This document shows, piece by piece, positions 18,046 through 26,993 of a stretch of DNA of 64,000 bases. The stretch comes from Flavobacteriales bacterium UBA6057. GTDB lineage: Bacteria; Bacteroidota; Bacteroidia; Flavobacteriales_G; Salibacteraceae. Where the stretch lies: NCBI GenBank assembly GCA_002428995.1, contig DIYJ01000004.1:124001-188000 (forward strand). Direction: 5' to 3'. Position 1 is the first letter of the stretch. Each line of letters opens with the position of its first letter. Below the pieces are notes generated by a model. The model saw only the letters and a list, made by a program, of their open reading frames with translations. It was not told the DNA's origin and made no database searches. The translations under genes were made by a program, and so were the position numbers.

Positions 18046-18522
18046 ATGAAGCACAAAAAGACCATCGCAATCATTGTATGCGTTTTTTCGTTTTTGCCCG
18101 GACTGTACGCGCAGGAAAGCGCTGCCACGGCTGGTGGAGAAGCATCGGGCAACGGAGGTACAGTCAGCTACTCGGTAGGACAAGTGGCGTATTCAACCCC
18201 CTCAGGAACCGCAGGTTCAGAAGCTCAGGGAGTGCAACAGCCCTTTGAGATCTCGATATCCACTGGTATGGATCAAATAACCATTCCACTGGAAATGAGC
18301 GTTTACCCGAATCCAACCGCTGACTTTTTGATCCTCGAAACAGGCGATGCAGCGGGGCTGAGCTATCGGCTATTTGATGTGCAGGGAAGACTGATTGAGC
18401 GTAGCGACCTGGTGGACACTACCACTCGTTTGCGCATGGAAGAGCTACCACCTGCGATCTATACCCTCAGCATTCATCGAAACAACCTTCTTCTGAGGTC
18501 TTTCAGCATAGCTAAACACTGA
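18046..18522 (+). CDS. Small secreted protein with type IX secretion sorting tail
   Basis: A 158-residue protein with a signal peptide ending GLYAQ, then a Gly/Ser-rich segment (TAGGEASGNGGTVSYSVGQV) seen in many Bacteroidota surface proteins, then a full type A type IX sorting domain (SVYPNPTADFLIL, DVQGRLIE, LPPAIYTLSI). The sorting domain makes up more than half of the mature protein. It should be exported through the T9SS and attached to the cell surface. The following gene, 16 bp downstream, also encodes a secreted surface protein, so the two may be cotranscribed. Confidence 0.8.
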   Translation: MKHKKTIAIIVCVFSFLPGLYAQESAATAGGEASGNGGTVSYSVGQVAYSTPSGTAGSEAQGVQQPFEISISTGMDQITIPLEMSVYPNPTADFLILETGDAAGLSYRLFDVQGRLIERSDLVDTTTRLRMEELPPAIYTLSIHRNNLLLRSFSIAKH

Positions 18523-18538
18523 GTAACCCTAATTGACC

Positions 18539-19606
18539 ATGAAAACGATGTACACGTTGCTGGCCGCGGTCATGATTGCTGTCAGCACCCTTGCACAAAG
18601 CCCGGAAAAAATGAGCTACCAGGCTGTTATAAGAAACTCAAGCAATGCCCTTGTCTCCAACCAGGCGGTGGGGATGCGAATCAGCATCCTGCAAGGTTCG
18701 CCAAATGGTGCTGCCGTTTACACCGAAAATCAAATTCCTACCACCAATACCAATGGTTTGGTGAGCATAGAAATTGGATCGGGCATCAGCGCCAACGACT
18801 TCTCGGCCATCGACTGGACCAACGGACCATACTTCATCAAGACCGAAACAGATCCAACGGGCGGCACCAATTTCACCATCACCGGCACAAGCCAGTTGCT
18901 CAGCGTTCCATATGCTTTGCATGCCACTACCGCTGACAGTGTGGTCGGGGGTGTGCTCACGGAAGAGGTAGATGGCTCTGTAACCAATGAAATACAGACC
19001 ATCAGCCGAACAGGAACGACTGTTACCCTGAGCAATGGTGGAGGAAGCTTTGTCGATAGCGTCAATTCCTACACGGCCGGTTCCAATATTGCCATCAGTG
19101 GAAGCAACGTGATCAGTGTCACCGGTGTGCCTTCCAGCGATTTCTGTCTCGGACAAGACACCCTGGGTGGTATCGTATTCTACCTGTACGTGGACCAAAA
19201 TGGCGACCAACACGGGTTGATCGTCAACAAAAATGAAAGCACCGGTCAATGGCAATCGAGCAACACCACCACCAATGCTACGCGCACCTGGGATGGCGTT
19301 TACAACACGGGCCTGATGACCAACAGCCCGGCCGCCAATTATGTAAACGGGCTATCGAGCGGAAGTTTCACCGACTGGTATTTGCCGAGCATTGATGAGC
19401 TTAGTTTGCTGTGGCACAATCGCTACACTGTGAACAAGGCTCTGCACGGAGTAGGAGGAACCACCTTGCTTTCAACTGTGGATTATTACTGGAGCAGCAC
19501 CGAGCAAGCTGCGGGCAGCGCCTTTGATTTTCAATTCAACGATGGACAGGTTAACAGCCTCAGCAAGAGCAATAGCCATAACCTGCGGGCTATTAGGGCT
19601 TTCTGA
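18539..19606 (+). CDS. Secreted protein with DUF1566-like C-terminal domain
   Basis: A 355-residue protein starting at the ATG at 18539 with a signal peptide (MKTMYTLLAAVMIAVSTLAQ). The N-terminal half (PEKMSYQAVIRNSSNALVSN, then ILQGSPNGAAVYTENQ) is the beta-rich domain common at the start of Bacteroidota phage-tail-collar-like or collagen-like surface proteins. The C-terminal part (DWYLPSIDELSLLWHNR, YYWSSTEQ, HNLRAIRAF) is typical of DUF1566/fibrobacter-succinogenes-like domains, which adopt a C-type-lectin-like fold. No sorting tail is visible. Adhesion or structural display is plausible but unproven. Confidence 0.75.
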   Translation: MKTMYTLLAAVMIAVSTLAQSPEKMSYQAVIRNSSNALVSNQAVGMRISILQGSPNGAAVYTENQIPTTNTNGLVSIEIGSGISANDFSAIDWTNGPYFIKTETDPTGGTNFTITGTSQLLSVPYALHATTADSVVGGVLTEEVDGSVTNEIQTISRTGTTVTLSNGGGSFVDSVNSYTAGSNIAISGSNVISVTGVPSSDFCLGQDTLGGIVFYLYVDQNGDQHGLIVNKNESTGQWQSSNTTTNATRTWDGVYNTGLMTNSPAANYVNGLSSGSFTDWYLPSIDELSLLWHNRYTVNKALHGVGGTTLLSTVDYYWSSTEQAAGSAFDFQFNDGQVNSLSKSNSHNLRAIRAF

Positions 19607-19680
19607 ATGCCGATGAGGCACTTAACGTAGAAACCATAACGAAAAGCTGCAATCTTCCAGCTGGGCCCATCGGCATTTTG
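19606..19680 (+). terminator. Possible terminator/large cruciform after the DUF1566-like gene
   Basis: A 10-bp perfect inverted repeat (19606-19615 with 19668-19677) encloses a second small hairpin (19645-19649 with 19658-19662) and is followed by TTTTG. The arms are far apart for a classic terminator and the left arm overlaps the stop codon, so the call is tentative. Confidence 0.35.
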
Positions 19681-19760
19681 AATTACGTCATTCAAAACTG
19701 ACAAGCACAAGGCAGGTAAAGCCAAGTGCAACGCTGCTGGTCAGCAATGAATCGGATCCC

Positions 19761-19832
19761 ATAATCCAATCATCTGATCATCTGATCGTCTGATCACCCG
19801 ATTATCCGATCGCCCGATCATCCAATTGACTG
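19761..19832. repeat. Nine-unit 8-bp tandem repeat, consensus ATCATCYG
   Basis: The stretch divides without gaps into nine 8-bp units: ATAATCCA, ATCATCTG twice, ATCGTCTG, ATCACCCG, ATTATCCG, ATCGCCCG, ATCATCCA and ATTGACTG. It lies in the 294-bp gap between the DUF1566-like gene and the AsmA gene. The same 8-bp family recurs at 55729-55814. Confidence 0.85.
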
Positions 19833-19850
19833 ATATTTCTTGTTAACCAA

Positions 19851-19880
19851 TTTGGAGGTATGACTACGCTTGTACCTTTG
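19851..19880 (+). promoter_or_regulatory. Promoter of the AsmA-like gene
   Basis: TTTG (19851-19854), 18 nt, TACCTTTG (19873-19880) matches the Bacteroidota consensus with near-ideal spacing. It begins 18 bp after the 8-bp tandem repeat and its -7 box ends 20 bp before the ATG at 19901. Confidence 0.65.
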
Positions 19881-19900
19881 AAGCAAATCAATCTGAAACC

Positions 19901-22693
19901 ATGGTTAAGAAGATCCTGATCGGCCTTGGAGGCCTCATCGCCATCCTTTTGATTGCGGCCGTTGTGCTGCCTATTATTTTCAAAGATGACATCATCGCTC
20001 TGGCGAAAACAGAGGCGAACAAACAGCTCAATGCTGAGGTCGATTTTGGGGACATCGGTTTGTCGATGTTTTCCAACTTTCCTGACTTTACCCTTCGCAT
20101 TGAAAACATCAAGGTGACCGGTAAGGCGCCATTTGAAGGTGTTGAGTTGGCTAATATTCAGGCCGTTGTTCTGAGCCTTGACATCATGAGTGTGATCAAT
20201 GGTGATAAGATCGAGATCAAGACTGTGGGATTGGAAAAGCCGAACCTCCACGTTATTGTGCTGGCCGATGGAACTGCGAACTATGATATCGCCAAAGCGA
20301 GTGACGAGGAGCCAGAGGTAGTAGAAGAAACTCCGGAAGCGGATACTGCGAGCGGAGGCTTTGCCATCGGGTTGCAGAGCTACTTCATCCGCAACGCCAA
20401 CATCATTTATGACGATCGCGCAGGAGGGATGTATGCTAACCTTAAGAACTTCACCCACGAAGGCTCAGGAGATTTCACCCAGGACGACTTTTTGCTGAAA
20501 ACACTCACCAATGCGGATGCGATTACCTTCCGTATGGGAGCCACACCATACCTGAACCGCACGGCTTTGGACATGAAGTTCGACATGAACATGAATTTAC
20601 CGGGCATGCGTTTCGAGTTTGTAGAGAACTATGTGAAGCTGAATGCGCTGCACCTTGGCTTTGACGGAACGGTTGCCATGCCACCGCAAGACGATCCCGA
20701 TGCAGAAGGGCCGATTGATTTGGACATCACCTTTGAAACCAAGGAAACTACATTCAAGAGCCTGCTATCCATGGTTCCAGCGATTTTCCTGACAGACTTT
20801 GAAGACATTGAAACAGCAGGTAGTTTGGCTCTCAGCGGTTTTGCCAAAGGTCGAATGATCGGTGATCAGCTTCCCGCTTTTGGTTTGGACCTTACCGTGA
20901 ACGATGCCATGTTCCACTATCCTGATCTCCCAAAATCAGCAGAGAACATCGCCATCGATCTGCATGTCAACAACCCCGGAGGTTCGGATGATAACACGGT
21001 GGTTGACTTGAAAAAGCTTCACGTAGAGCTCGCGCAGAACCCCATTGATGTGGTGCTTTACATGACGACTCCGATTTCTGATCCATTCATCCGTGCCGCA
21101 GTAAACGCCAATGTTGACCTTGCTTCGTTGAAGGATGTGATTCCGTTGGAAGAAGGACAAAGCGTAACTGGGAAAGTGATCAGCGACATTCAGATGGAAG
21201 GAAATCAAAGTGCCATCGACAAGGAGCAGTATGATCAGTTTAAGGCTCAGGGCTCTCTGGTGCTGCTCAACCTCGATTACCAGGATCCAGCCATCGCCTA
21301 CGAAACATTGATCAAGGCTTGTAGCCTGAACTTCTCACCACAGTATGCGGAACTCACGCAGCTGGATGTGAATGTTGGAAAATCAGACCTCTCTATGACA
21401 GGGCGCGTGGACAACATTGTTTCCTGGTATGTGGCGGACGCTCCTTTGAGCGGTGCCTTCAACCTCAGCTCCAACCTGCTCGACCTCAATGAATTCATGA
21501 CAGAGGAAGAGGGCGAAGGAGGAGAAAGTGAAAGTGCGGAAGAAGCTACTTCCGAAGAATCTGAAGAGGGCGGAGTTGCCGAAATCCCGGCTGGGTTTGA
21601 TTTTACCCTCAATACCAACATCAAGAAGTTGGTGTATGACAACATCGACATTACCAACGTGAACGGTAAGGTAACCTTGGCTGATCAGCGTGCATCCATG
21701 GATCACTTGATCATGAACCTGATGGATGGTGCGCTTGACATGAGCGGTTACTACGATACCAAGAATCCTGTTGAGCCGGCCATCGATTTCCAGATGAACA
21801 TCACCAACTGGGATGTGGTGAAGACCTTCCAAACGTTTGAGAGTGTGCAGAAAATGGCTCCGATCATGGAAAATGCCACCGGCCGTTTCTCCACAGGAAT
21901 GGACCTGACCGGATTGCTCGATCAGAACATGGATCCACAATACAACACCTTGGATGGTGGTGGAATGCTAACGACTAAAAACGTATTGATCAAGAGTCCA
22001 CAAACGCTTACCAAGATCGCGGACGCGATCAAGTACAACGACATCAAGGATCTGACCTTGAATGACGTGGATGTGAGTTATCGTTTCGAAGATGGCCGCA
22101 TCGAAGTAGATCCGGTTGACTTCAAAATTGGAGGTAGCACAGATGCCAACTTCAGTGGAAGCCATGGATTTGATCAGACGCTGGACTATGTGTTGAAACT
22201 CAATGCTCCAACATCGGCCATGGGTGGCGCAGCGAATCAAGCCATTGCCGGTCTGTTCTCGCAAGCCAATCAGGCGCTGGGAACCAATGCAGCTGTTCCG
22301 GATCGCATCAAGATGGATGTGCTGATTGGTGGAACCAGCGATGATCCTAAGATCACACCAAAGCTCGCAGGCACCGAAGGTGGAAGCAATCCGGTAGACG
22401 ATCTGAAGGATCGTGCCAAGGACGAGATCGATAAGAAGAAGAAGGAACTCGAAGACAAGGCCAAGGCCGAAGCTGACAAAGCCAAGCAGCGCGCGGAGGC
22501 TGAGCGCAAGAAGGCTGAAGATCGTGCCCGCAAGGAAGCGGATGACGCTAAGAAGCGAGCCGAGGCCGAGCGCAAGAAGAAGGAAGAAGAAGCCCGCAAG
22601 CGAGCCGCAGCTGAGAAGAAAAAAGCCGAAGAGGCAGCCAAGAAAAAGGCGGAAGAAGAGGCGAAGAAAAAGCTGAAGGGGATTTTTAAGTAA
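19901..22693 (+). CDS. AsmA-family protein with long charged C-terminal tail
   Basis: A 930-residue envelope protein. An N-terminal membrane anchor (ILIGLGGLIAILLIAAVVLP) precedes a long beta-rich periplasmic region with AsmA features: LNAEVDFGDIGLSMFSNFPD near the start and, near residue 760, an AsmA C-terminal-like segment ending in LDYVLKLNAPTSAMGG. AsmA-like proteins are thought to carry phospholipids between the two membranes. There is an acidic low-complexity linker near residue 535 (EEEGEGGESESAEEATSEE). The last 95 or so residues are almost only Lys, Glu, Ala, Arg and Asp and predict one long charged helix, which is unusual for the family. Single gene with its own promoter. Confidence 0.85.
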   Translation: MVKKILIGLGGLIAILLIAAVVLPIIFKDDIIALAKTEANKQLNAEVDFGDIGLSMFSNFPDFTLRIENIKVTGKAPFEGVELANIQAVVLSLDIMSVINGDKIEIKTVGLEKPNLHVIVLADGTANYDIAKASDEEPEVVEETPEADTASGGFAIGLQSYFIRNANIIYDDRAGGMYANLKNFTHEGSGDFTQDDFLLKTLTNADAITFRMGATPYLNRTALDMKFDMNMNLPGMRFEFVENYVKLNALHLGFDGTVAMPPQDDPDAEGPIDLDITFETKETTFKSLLSMVPAIFLTDFEDIETAGSLALSGFAKGRMIGDQLPAFGLDLTVNDAMFHYPDLPKSAENIAIDLHVNNPGGSDDNTVVDLKKLHVELAQNPIDVVLYMTTPISDPFIRAAVNANVDLASLKDVIPLEEGQSVTGKVISDIQMEGNQSAIDKEQYDQFKAQGSLVLLNLDYQDPAIAYETLIKACSLNFSPQYAELTQLDVNVGKSDLSMTGRVDNIVSWYVADAPLSGAFNLSSNLLDLNEFMTEEEGEGGESESAEEATSEESEEGGVAEIPAGFDFTLNTNIKKLVYDNIDITNVNGKVTLADQRASMDHLIMNLMDGALDMSGYYDTKNPVEPAIDFQMNITNWDVVKTFQTFESVQKMAPIMENATGRFSTGMDLTGLLDQNMDPQYNTLDGGGMLTTKNVLIKSPQTLTKIADAIKYNDIKDLTLNDVDVSYRFEDGRIEVDPVDFKIGGSTDANFSGSHGFDQTLDYVLKLNAPTSAMGGAANQAIAGLFSQANQALGTNAAVPDRIKMDVLIGGTSDDPKITPKLAGTEGGSNPVDDLKDRAKDEIDKKKKELEDKAKAEADKAKQRAEAERKKAEDRARKEADDAKKRAEAERKKKEEEARKRAAAEKKKAEEAAKKKAEEEAKKKLKGIFK

Positions 22694-22695
22694 AG

Positions 22696-22723
22696 GCTAT
22701 TAGCTACTAGCTATCAGCTGTCA
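22696..22723. repeat. Four-unit 7-bp tandem repeat (GCTATTA family)
   Basis: The units GCTATTA, GCTACTA, GCTATCA and GCTGTCA follow one another without gaps, two bases after the AsmA stop codon. A six-unit version of the same family follows the stop codon of the gene ending at 62463. Confidence 0.8.
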
Positions 22724-22834
22724 GCTTGGTTCTTGGGGACTTTTAAGGCTTGGGATTCTTGCTCTAGTTGTAAGTTGAAACGGAGTCAGGGCATCCGCTA
22801 GGGAGACCTTGAAGCATTGTTGTTCTCATTGCGA

Positions 22835-22858
22835 TTGAGGTTGAAATTGAGGTTGAGG
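22835..22858. repeat. Four-unit 6-bp tandem repeat (TTGAGG)
   Basis: TTGAGG, TTGAAA, TTGAGG, TTGAGG run head to tail and are followed by a T-run. It lies in the 295-bp gap between the AsmA gene and the permease gene; apart from this, the 7-bp repeat and the promoter I see nothing else in the gap. Confidence 0.7.
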
Positions 22859-22941
22859 TTTTTTGCTATAAGCTTACAGCCAATCGTGTGATGTAACGTT
22901 TCACCACCCCGGCACAGGAATCACAGGTCGTAGCATTTGTC

Positions 22942-22972
22942 TTGTAGCAAGATACAGGAGGGTATAGGTTTG
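22942..22972 (+). promoter_or_regulatory. Promoter of the MacB/FtsX-type permease gene
   Basis: TTG (22942-22944), 20 nt, TAGGTTTG (22965-22972) fits the Bacteroidota consensus. The -7 box ends 16 bp before the ATG at 22989, implying a very short leader. Confidence 0.65.
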
Positions 22973-22988
22973 AGTAAAACCGCCTTCT

Positions 22989-25400
22989 ATGCTCGCAAAC
23001 TATTTGCTGACTGCGCTTCGCAGCTTTCGAAAGTCTCCGCTTACTTCCTGGTTGAATGTGATTGGTCTGGCCATCAGTTTTGCTGCCTGTCTCGTTATTT
23101 TTCTATACATCCATCAGGAGTTAAGCTTCGATACTTCCCATCCGCACAGTGAGCGGTTGTTTCGCTTGAGGCAGACCATCAACAGCGGTGGACACATTGA
23201 AAACTCCTCGAGCTGTCCTTTCCCCACCATGCCCGCCTTGTTTGAAGATCATGGTCACATGATCGAGAACTATGTGAGAATCTTCGATTTCCAGGTGCCG
23301 GTGAAAAGCTTCAAGCTGGAAAATGGAGAGCTCTTCAACGAGCGGCACATCTACTACGTAGACTCCACCTTGTTTGACATGTGGGACATTCCCATGATCA
23401 AAGGCGATCCCAACAGTGCGCTCGACCGACCCTTCACAATTGTGCTGTCAGAGCAGCTCGCGCAGAAATACTTCGGAGATCAGGATCCGATTGGAGAGGT
23501 GGTGTTTTTAGCCGGGCACGATCATCTGCGATGCGAGGTCACCGGTGTGATGGGCAAAGGTGGGCCATCGCATTTTGAACCTCAGGCAGTCATCTCCATG
23601 TCTACTGCGCCCAGACTGGCTCCCTTCATTCGTCAGAACTGGGTTTGGAATCCATGCTGGACGTACATCCGCCTTGCGGAGGGCATTCGACCTGAAAACC
23701 TGGAGGCTGTACTTCCCGATTTTGTTCAGGAGCACTACCCTCAGTTCAGTCGGGACATGATCAAGCACCCGCTTCAACCGGTGGAAGACATTCATCTGCA
23801 TTCACACCTGGAGTTTGAGATGAAACCCAACAGTGATGTTCGCTACATCTACATCTTCTCAAGCTGCGGATTGCTTTTGTTACTCATTGCGTGTATCAAC
23901 TTCATCAACCTAACAAGCGTAAGCCTTGCAGCGCGTACCCGCGAGGTGGGTATTCGGAAGGTGGTTGGAGCAAGCAGGGCGCAGGTGGTTACTCAAGTGT
24001 TGGCTGAGGCTGGGGCATACACCTTAATTGCACTGGTCATAGCCTTAGCGATATTGATCTTTTCCCAACCCTTGCTCAGTGCCTACCTGCAACTCAACAT
24101 AGACCTTCGAAGTTGGATGCAGCCGCAGTTGATTGTGACCTGTATTGTGGGAATCCTTGGCATTGGATTGTTGGCAGGGCTTTATCCTGCCCTGGTTTTT
24201 TCGCGCACTGAGGTCATTCGCATCCTGCGCCCCGGGTCAGCAGGCTCACGTAACCGGCATTGGTTCCGTAAGACGATGGTTGTTGTTCAGTTTGCCATCT
24301 CCAGCTTGCTCATTGTATTCACCATCGTTTCCAGGAATCAGCTTCAGTACATCCAGTCAATGGAAAAGGGATATACCACCGAGAATATCCTTGTCCTGGA
24401 CATTGCAACCACCAGAGTTCCCTCACGGTTGGAGGCTTTTAAAACAGCTTTGAAACAGCATGAAGGCATTTCGCATGCCACGGTGATGAATGAGTTGCTG
24501 GGAGTGAACAACAATAACCACGAGTTCAACCATGCCGGTATGGCTCCGGGTGAGTGGAAGTATTATCCCGCACTCGAGGTGGACGAAGACTTTGCTTCCA
24601 CCTTCGGTATTCAGTTCCTGGAAGGACGGGACTATGATGCTACGCGTGAAAAGGAAGACTCCTTGTCGCTGGTAGTCAATAAGAGCATGGCAGCCATGCT
24701 GGGCTATACGCCCGGTGAAGCGATTGGCAAGCGCCTCAACACCATGACAGGGCAGGAGCGCATCATAGGTGTAACTGAGGATTTTCATTTCAAATCCCTC
24801 CACCATGCGGTAGGACCCTTTGCCCTGGACATCGCGCAGCGCCCGGGGCAGTTCAACTATTTCGCCTCACACATGGCGGTGCGGGTTGATGAGCTTTCGC
24901 CAGAAGTATTGGCCCACATGGAAGGTGTGTGGAAGGATTTCGTGAACAACAAGCCTTTTGATTACCGTGTGCTTTCGGAGGAAATGGATCAGCTTTATGG
25001 AGGAGAGCAACGGCTCAGCAAGTTGCTCGGAATCTTCTCAGCCCTGGCGGTATGTGTAGCATGCATGGGCTTGTTTGCGTTGACGTGGTTCATCGCACGA
25101 ACCAAGGTGAAGGAAATCGCAATCCGAAAGACGCTGGGCGCGAGTCTCGCGAATTTGATTTCAGTAGCAACAAAGGAGCAATTGCTGACCGTGCTTGTTT
25201 CCTTCCTGTTCGGTTTCCCGCTGGCCTTCTTTGTCATACAGCGTTGGTTGGAGTCCTTCGCTTTTCGCGTGGCGCAATCTCCCATGCCCTATCTGTTGGC
25301 TGGATTAGGTGCGCTATTCATCGCCTTCTTTACCATGATCATCATTGCGTTGCGAACAGCTCGGCAAGACCCGACCGTGGTTTTGAGAGCGGAGCTTTAG
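22989..25400 (+). CDS. ABC transporter permease, MacB/FtsX type
   Basis: An 803-residue permease with two copies of the MacB periplasmic core plus FtsX module. The first helix is at residues 21-41 (SWLNVIGLAISFAACLVIFL), followed by a periplasmic core (ELSFDTSHPHSERLFRLRQT). The FtsX signature appears twice: ARTREVGIRKVVGASRAQVV near residue 315 and ARTKVKEIAIRKTLGASLAN near residue 704. Long, two-module permeases of this kind are expanded in Bacteroidota and work with a separate ATPase in export or envelope stress response. No ATPase gene is adjacent, so it must be supplied in trans. Confidence 0.88.
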   Translation: MLANYLLTALRSFRKSPLTSWLNVIGLAISFAACLVIFLYIHQELSFDTSHPHSERLFRLRQTINSGGHIENSSSCPFPTMPALFEDHGHMIENYVRIFDFQVPVKSFKLENGELFNERHIYYVDSTLFDMWDIPMIKGDPNSALDRPFTIVLSEQLAQKYFGDQDPIGEVVFLAGHDHLRCEVTGVMGKGGPSHFEPQAVISMSTAPRLAPFIRQNWVWNPCWTYIRLAEGIRPENLEAVLPDFVQEHYPQFSRDMIKHPLQPVEDIHLHSHLEFEMKPNSDVRYIYIFSSCGLLLLLIACINFINLTSVSLAARTREVGIRKVVGASRAQVVTQVLAEAGAYTLIALVIALAILIFSQPLLSAYLQLNIDLRSWMQPQLIVTCIVGILGIGLLAGLYPALVFSRTEVIRILRPGSAGSRNRHWFRKTMVVVQFAISSLLIVFTIVSRNQLQYIQSMEKGYTTENILVLDIATTRVPSRLEAFKTALKQHEGISHATVMNELLGVNNNNHEFNHAGMAPGEWKYYPALEVDEDFASTFGIQFLEGRDYDATREKEDSLSLVVNKSMAAMLGYTPGEAIGKRLNTMTGQERIIGVTEDFHFKSLHHAVGPFALDIAQRPGQFNYFASHMAVRVDELSPEVLAHMEGVWKDFVNNKPFDYRVLSEEMDQLYGGEQRLSKLLGIFSALAVCVACMGLFALTWFIARTKVKEIAIRKTLGASLANLISVATKEQLLTVLVSFLFGFPLAFFVIQRWLESFAFRVAQSPMPYLLAGLGALFIAFFTMIIIALRTARQDPTVVLRAEL

Positions 25401-25415
25401 TTTGAGATTGGTTTT

Positions 25416-25504
25416 TTAACCACAGAGGACACAGAGCTTTGCACAGAGATCACAGAGTGAAAACTCTGAGCCCTTTGTGTCTTCTTTGTGTACTCTGTGG
25501 TTAA
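25416..25504. repeat. 89-bp palindromic CACAGAG-rich repeat
   Basis: A 12-bp perfect inverted repeat (25416-25427 TTAACCACAGAG with 25493-25504) bounds a stretch in which CACAGAG occurs four times in the left half and its complement-like forms (CTTTGTG, CTCTGTG) in the right half. It lies between the convergent permease and lipB genes. Such CACAGAG elements are scattered in many bacterial genomes; here it could double as a bidirectional terminator. Confidence 0.8.
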
Positions 25505-25567
25505 GAGATGCAGAGGCTCTGACAAGCCGTATGCTTGCTATTCGACTTACCCTGAACCAAGCCAAGT

Positions 25568-26239
25568 TTATCCGTGAACGAAGATGCTACCAAACGCTTC
25601 AACGACCTTCCCTTTCAGCTCTTCCATATCCTGCGTTTCACCCAGCTCTTTTTCCAGGCTGGTTACATCCTTGTCATCAATGCCACAAGGAATGATGTGG
25701 TCGAAGTAGTTAAGATCAGTATTGACGTTGAAGGCAAAACCATGCATGGTAACGTAGCGGCTAGCTTTCACACCGATGGCGCAGATTTTTCGCGCTCGCT
25801 CATTGTCTCCATCTAACCAAACACCACTGGCGCTGTCGATGCGTCCGCCTTCCAGGCCATACTCAGCGATGACTTTGATGATCGCCTCTTCGATGCTCCA
25901 GATGTACTTCGCAATGCCCAAGCCGAAGTGCTCCAAATCGAAGATGGGATAGCCTACAATTTGTCCGGGACCGTGGTAGGTAATGTCTCCACCTCTACTT
26001 GTCTTGAAGAATTCTGCCCCTACTTCTTCCGGTTGCTTCTTCAGGTTTTGGAGGTCACCGGATTTTCCGAGCGTGTACACCGGATTGTGTTCCACCAACA
26101 TCAAGGTGTCCAGTTCGTGCTCTTCCCTTTTGAGCTTTGTGGCGATGATGGATTGAAAGAGTTGTTCCTGCTCTTCGAGTGCATCGGCATAGCTCATTCT
26201 GCCCAGGTCGCGGACAGCAAAGGAGAGGTTCTTATTCAT
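25568..26239 (-). CDS. lipB: Octanoyl-[acyl-carrier-protein]:protein N-octanoyltransferase
   Basis: A 223-residue LipB, full length. The family signature RGGDITYHGPGQIVGYPIFD begins at residue 82, the catalytic Lys158 is in GVKASR, and the catalytic Cys185 is in HIIPCGI. LipB moves octanoate from acyl carrier protein to lipoyl domains, the first step of endogenous lipoate synthesis; LipA would then insert sulfur. The start at 26239 is chosen because the protein opens MNKNLSFAVRDLGRMSYADA as in relatives; it overlaps the upstream lipoprotein gene by 8 bp. It is the last gene of an otherwise envelope-related operon. Confidence 0.95.
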   Translation of the reverse strand: MNKNLSFAVRDLGRMSYADALEEQEQLFQSIIATKLKREEHELDTLMLVEHNPVYTLGKSGDLQNLKKQPEEVGAEFFKTSRGGDITYHGPGQIVGYPIFDLEHFGLGIAKYIWSIEEAIIKVIAEYGLEGGRIDSASGVWLDGDNERARKICAIGVKASRYVTMHGFAFNVNTDLNYFDHIIPCGIDDKDVTSLEKELGETQDMEELKGKVVEAFGSIFVHG

Positions 26240-26993
26240 GTATGAATACGAGTGTGCTGTAGCGATCTGCCCATCCATCGTTCGAGATTCCAAAGAGTGT
26301 TGCTGTATACGTTTCTCCAATAACCAACTGAGGGTCGAAGAGTTCAGGCGTGAGGTCACGGTCAATGTTTCTGAGATCGTGAAACCTGAACCGATCTCTG
26401 CGGGTGGTGATGGCACAGAAAACATCCCCGGAACGGTCGCTCAACATGAGCACAAAACGCGGAGTGAGCGGTCCATCGTTCCAGCGGAAAGTGGCACGGC
26501 CTTCTGCTTCCTGCTCAGCGCTCAACTCGTCAAAACGGCTGGTGACCTGCTTCTTACCGGGCAGCTCAATGGGATCGCTCAAAAACAAGGAATCCTTCAC
26601 TACATAGCTTATTCGCAACCATCGGCCCTGTGCAGGATAGGGAAGCGAAATTCGAGTGAGAAAGTCGCCAAATGCAGTTCCTTCCGTGAATGTGCGAGAA
26701 GCGTAGAGGTTCAGGCTGTCTTCAAATTCGAGAGAATCGTTCTGATAAAGTCGAAAGTCCGTAGCCTCTGGATGCGCTTTAAGGTAGAGGTGTAAATCCT
26801 CATCATTTGTCTCATCTTCAAAATCCGGATGATTGCCCGCAAAAGCAACAAAGTTGTTGGATGTTTTCTCCTCTGAAAATTGGAGCAGGTAATTGCTGAG
26901 GCTATTGTCCTCCAAGGCAGAAGGATTCACCTCCGGGTCTTTTTCGCAAGCCCAGAACAGCGTCACGGTGAGGCAAAGAAGGAGGTAGCGCAT
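26232..26993 (-). CDS. Lipoprotein of unknown function, partner of TonB-dependent receptor
   Basis: A 253-residue protein from the ATG at 26993, which shares one base with the stop of the receptor gene. The leader ends in lipobox FWAC (Cys15). The mature part is beta-strand-rich with many acidic residues (FAGNHPDFEDETNDEDLHLY). Its position right after a TonB-dependent receptor matches the DUF4249-type lipoproteins of Bacteroidota, but it is shorter and I cannot see decisive DUF4249 motifs. A surface-exposed accessory to the receptor is likely by context only. Confidence 0.7.
   Translation of the reverse strand: MRYLLLCLTVTLFWACEKDPEVNPSALEDNSLSNYLLQFSEEKTSNNFVAFAGNHPDFEDETNDEDLHLYLKAHPEATDFRLYQNDSLEFEDSLNLYASRTFTEGTAFGDFLTRISLPYPAQGRWLRISYVVKDSLFLSDPIELPGKKQVTSRFDELSAEQEAEGRATFRWNDGPLTPRFVLMLSDRSGDVFCAITTRRDRFRFHDLRNIDRDLTPELFDPQLVIGETYTATLFGISNDGWADRYSTLVFIHE

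Noticed and set aside
17896..18183. A 95-codon minus-strand opening before the small T9SS protein
   Set aside because: It runs antisense into the signal peptide of the real gene and has no features of its own.
19761..19832. CRISPR array
   Set aside because: The 8-bp units are contiguous with no spacers, and no cas genes are present in the window.
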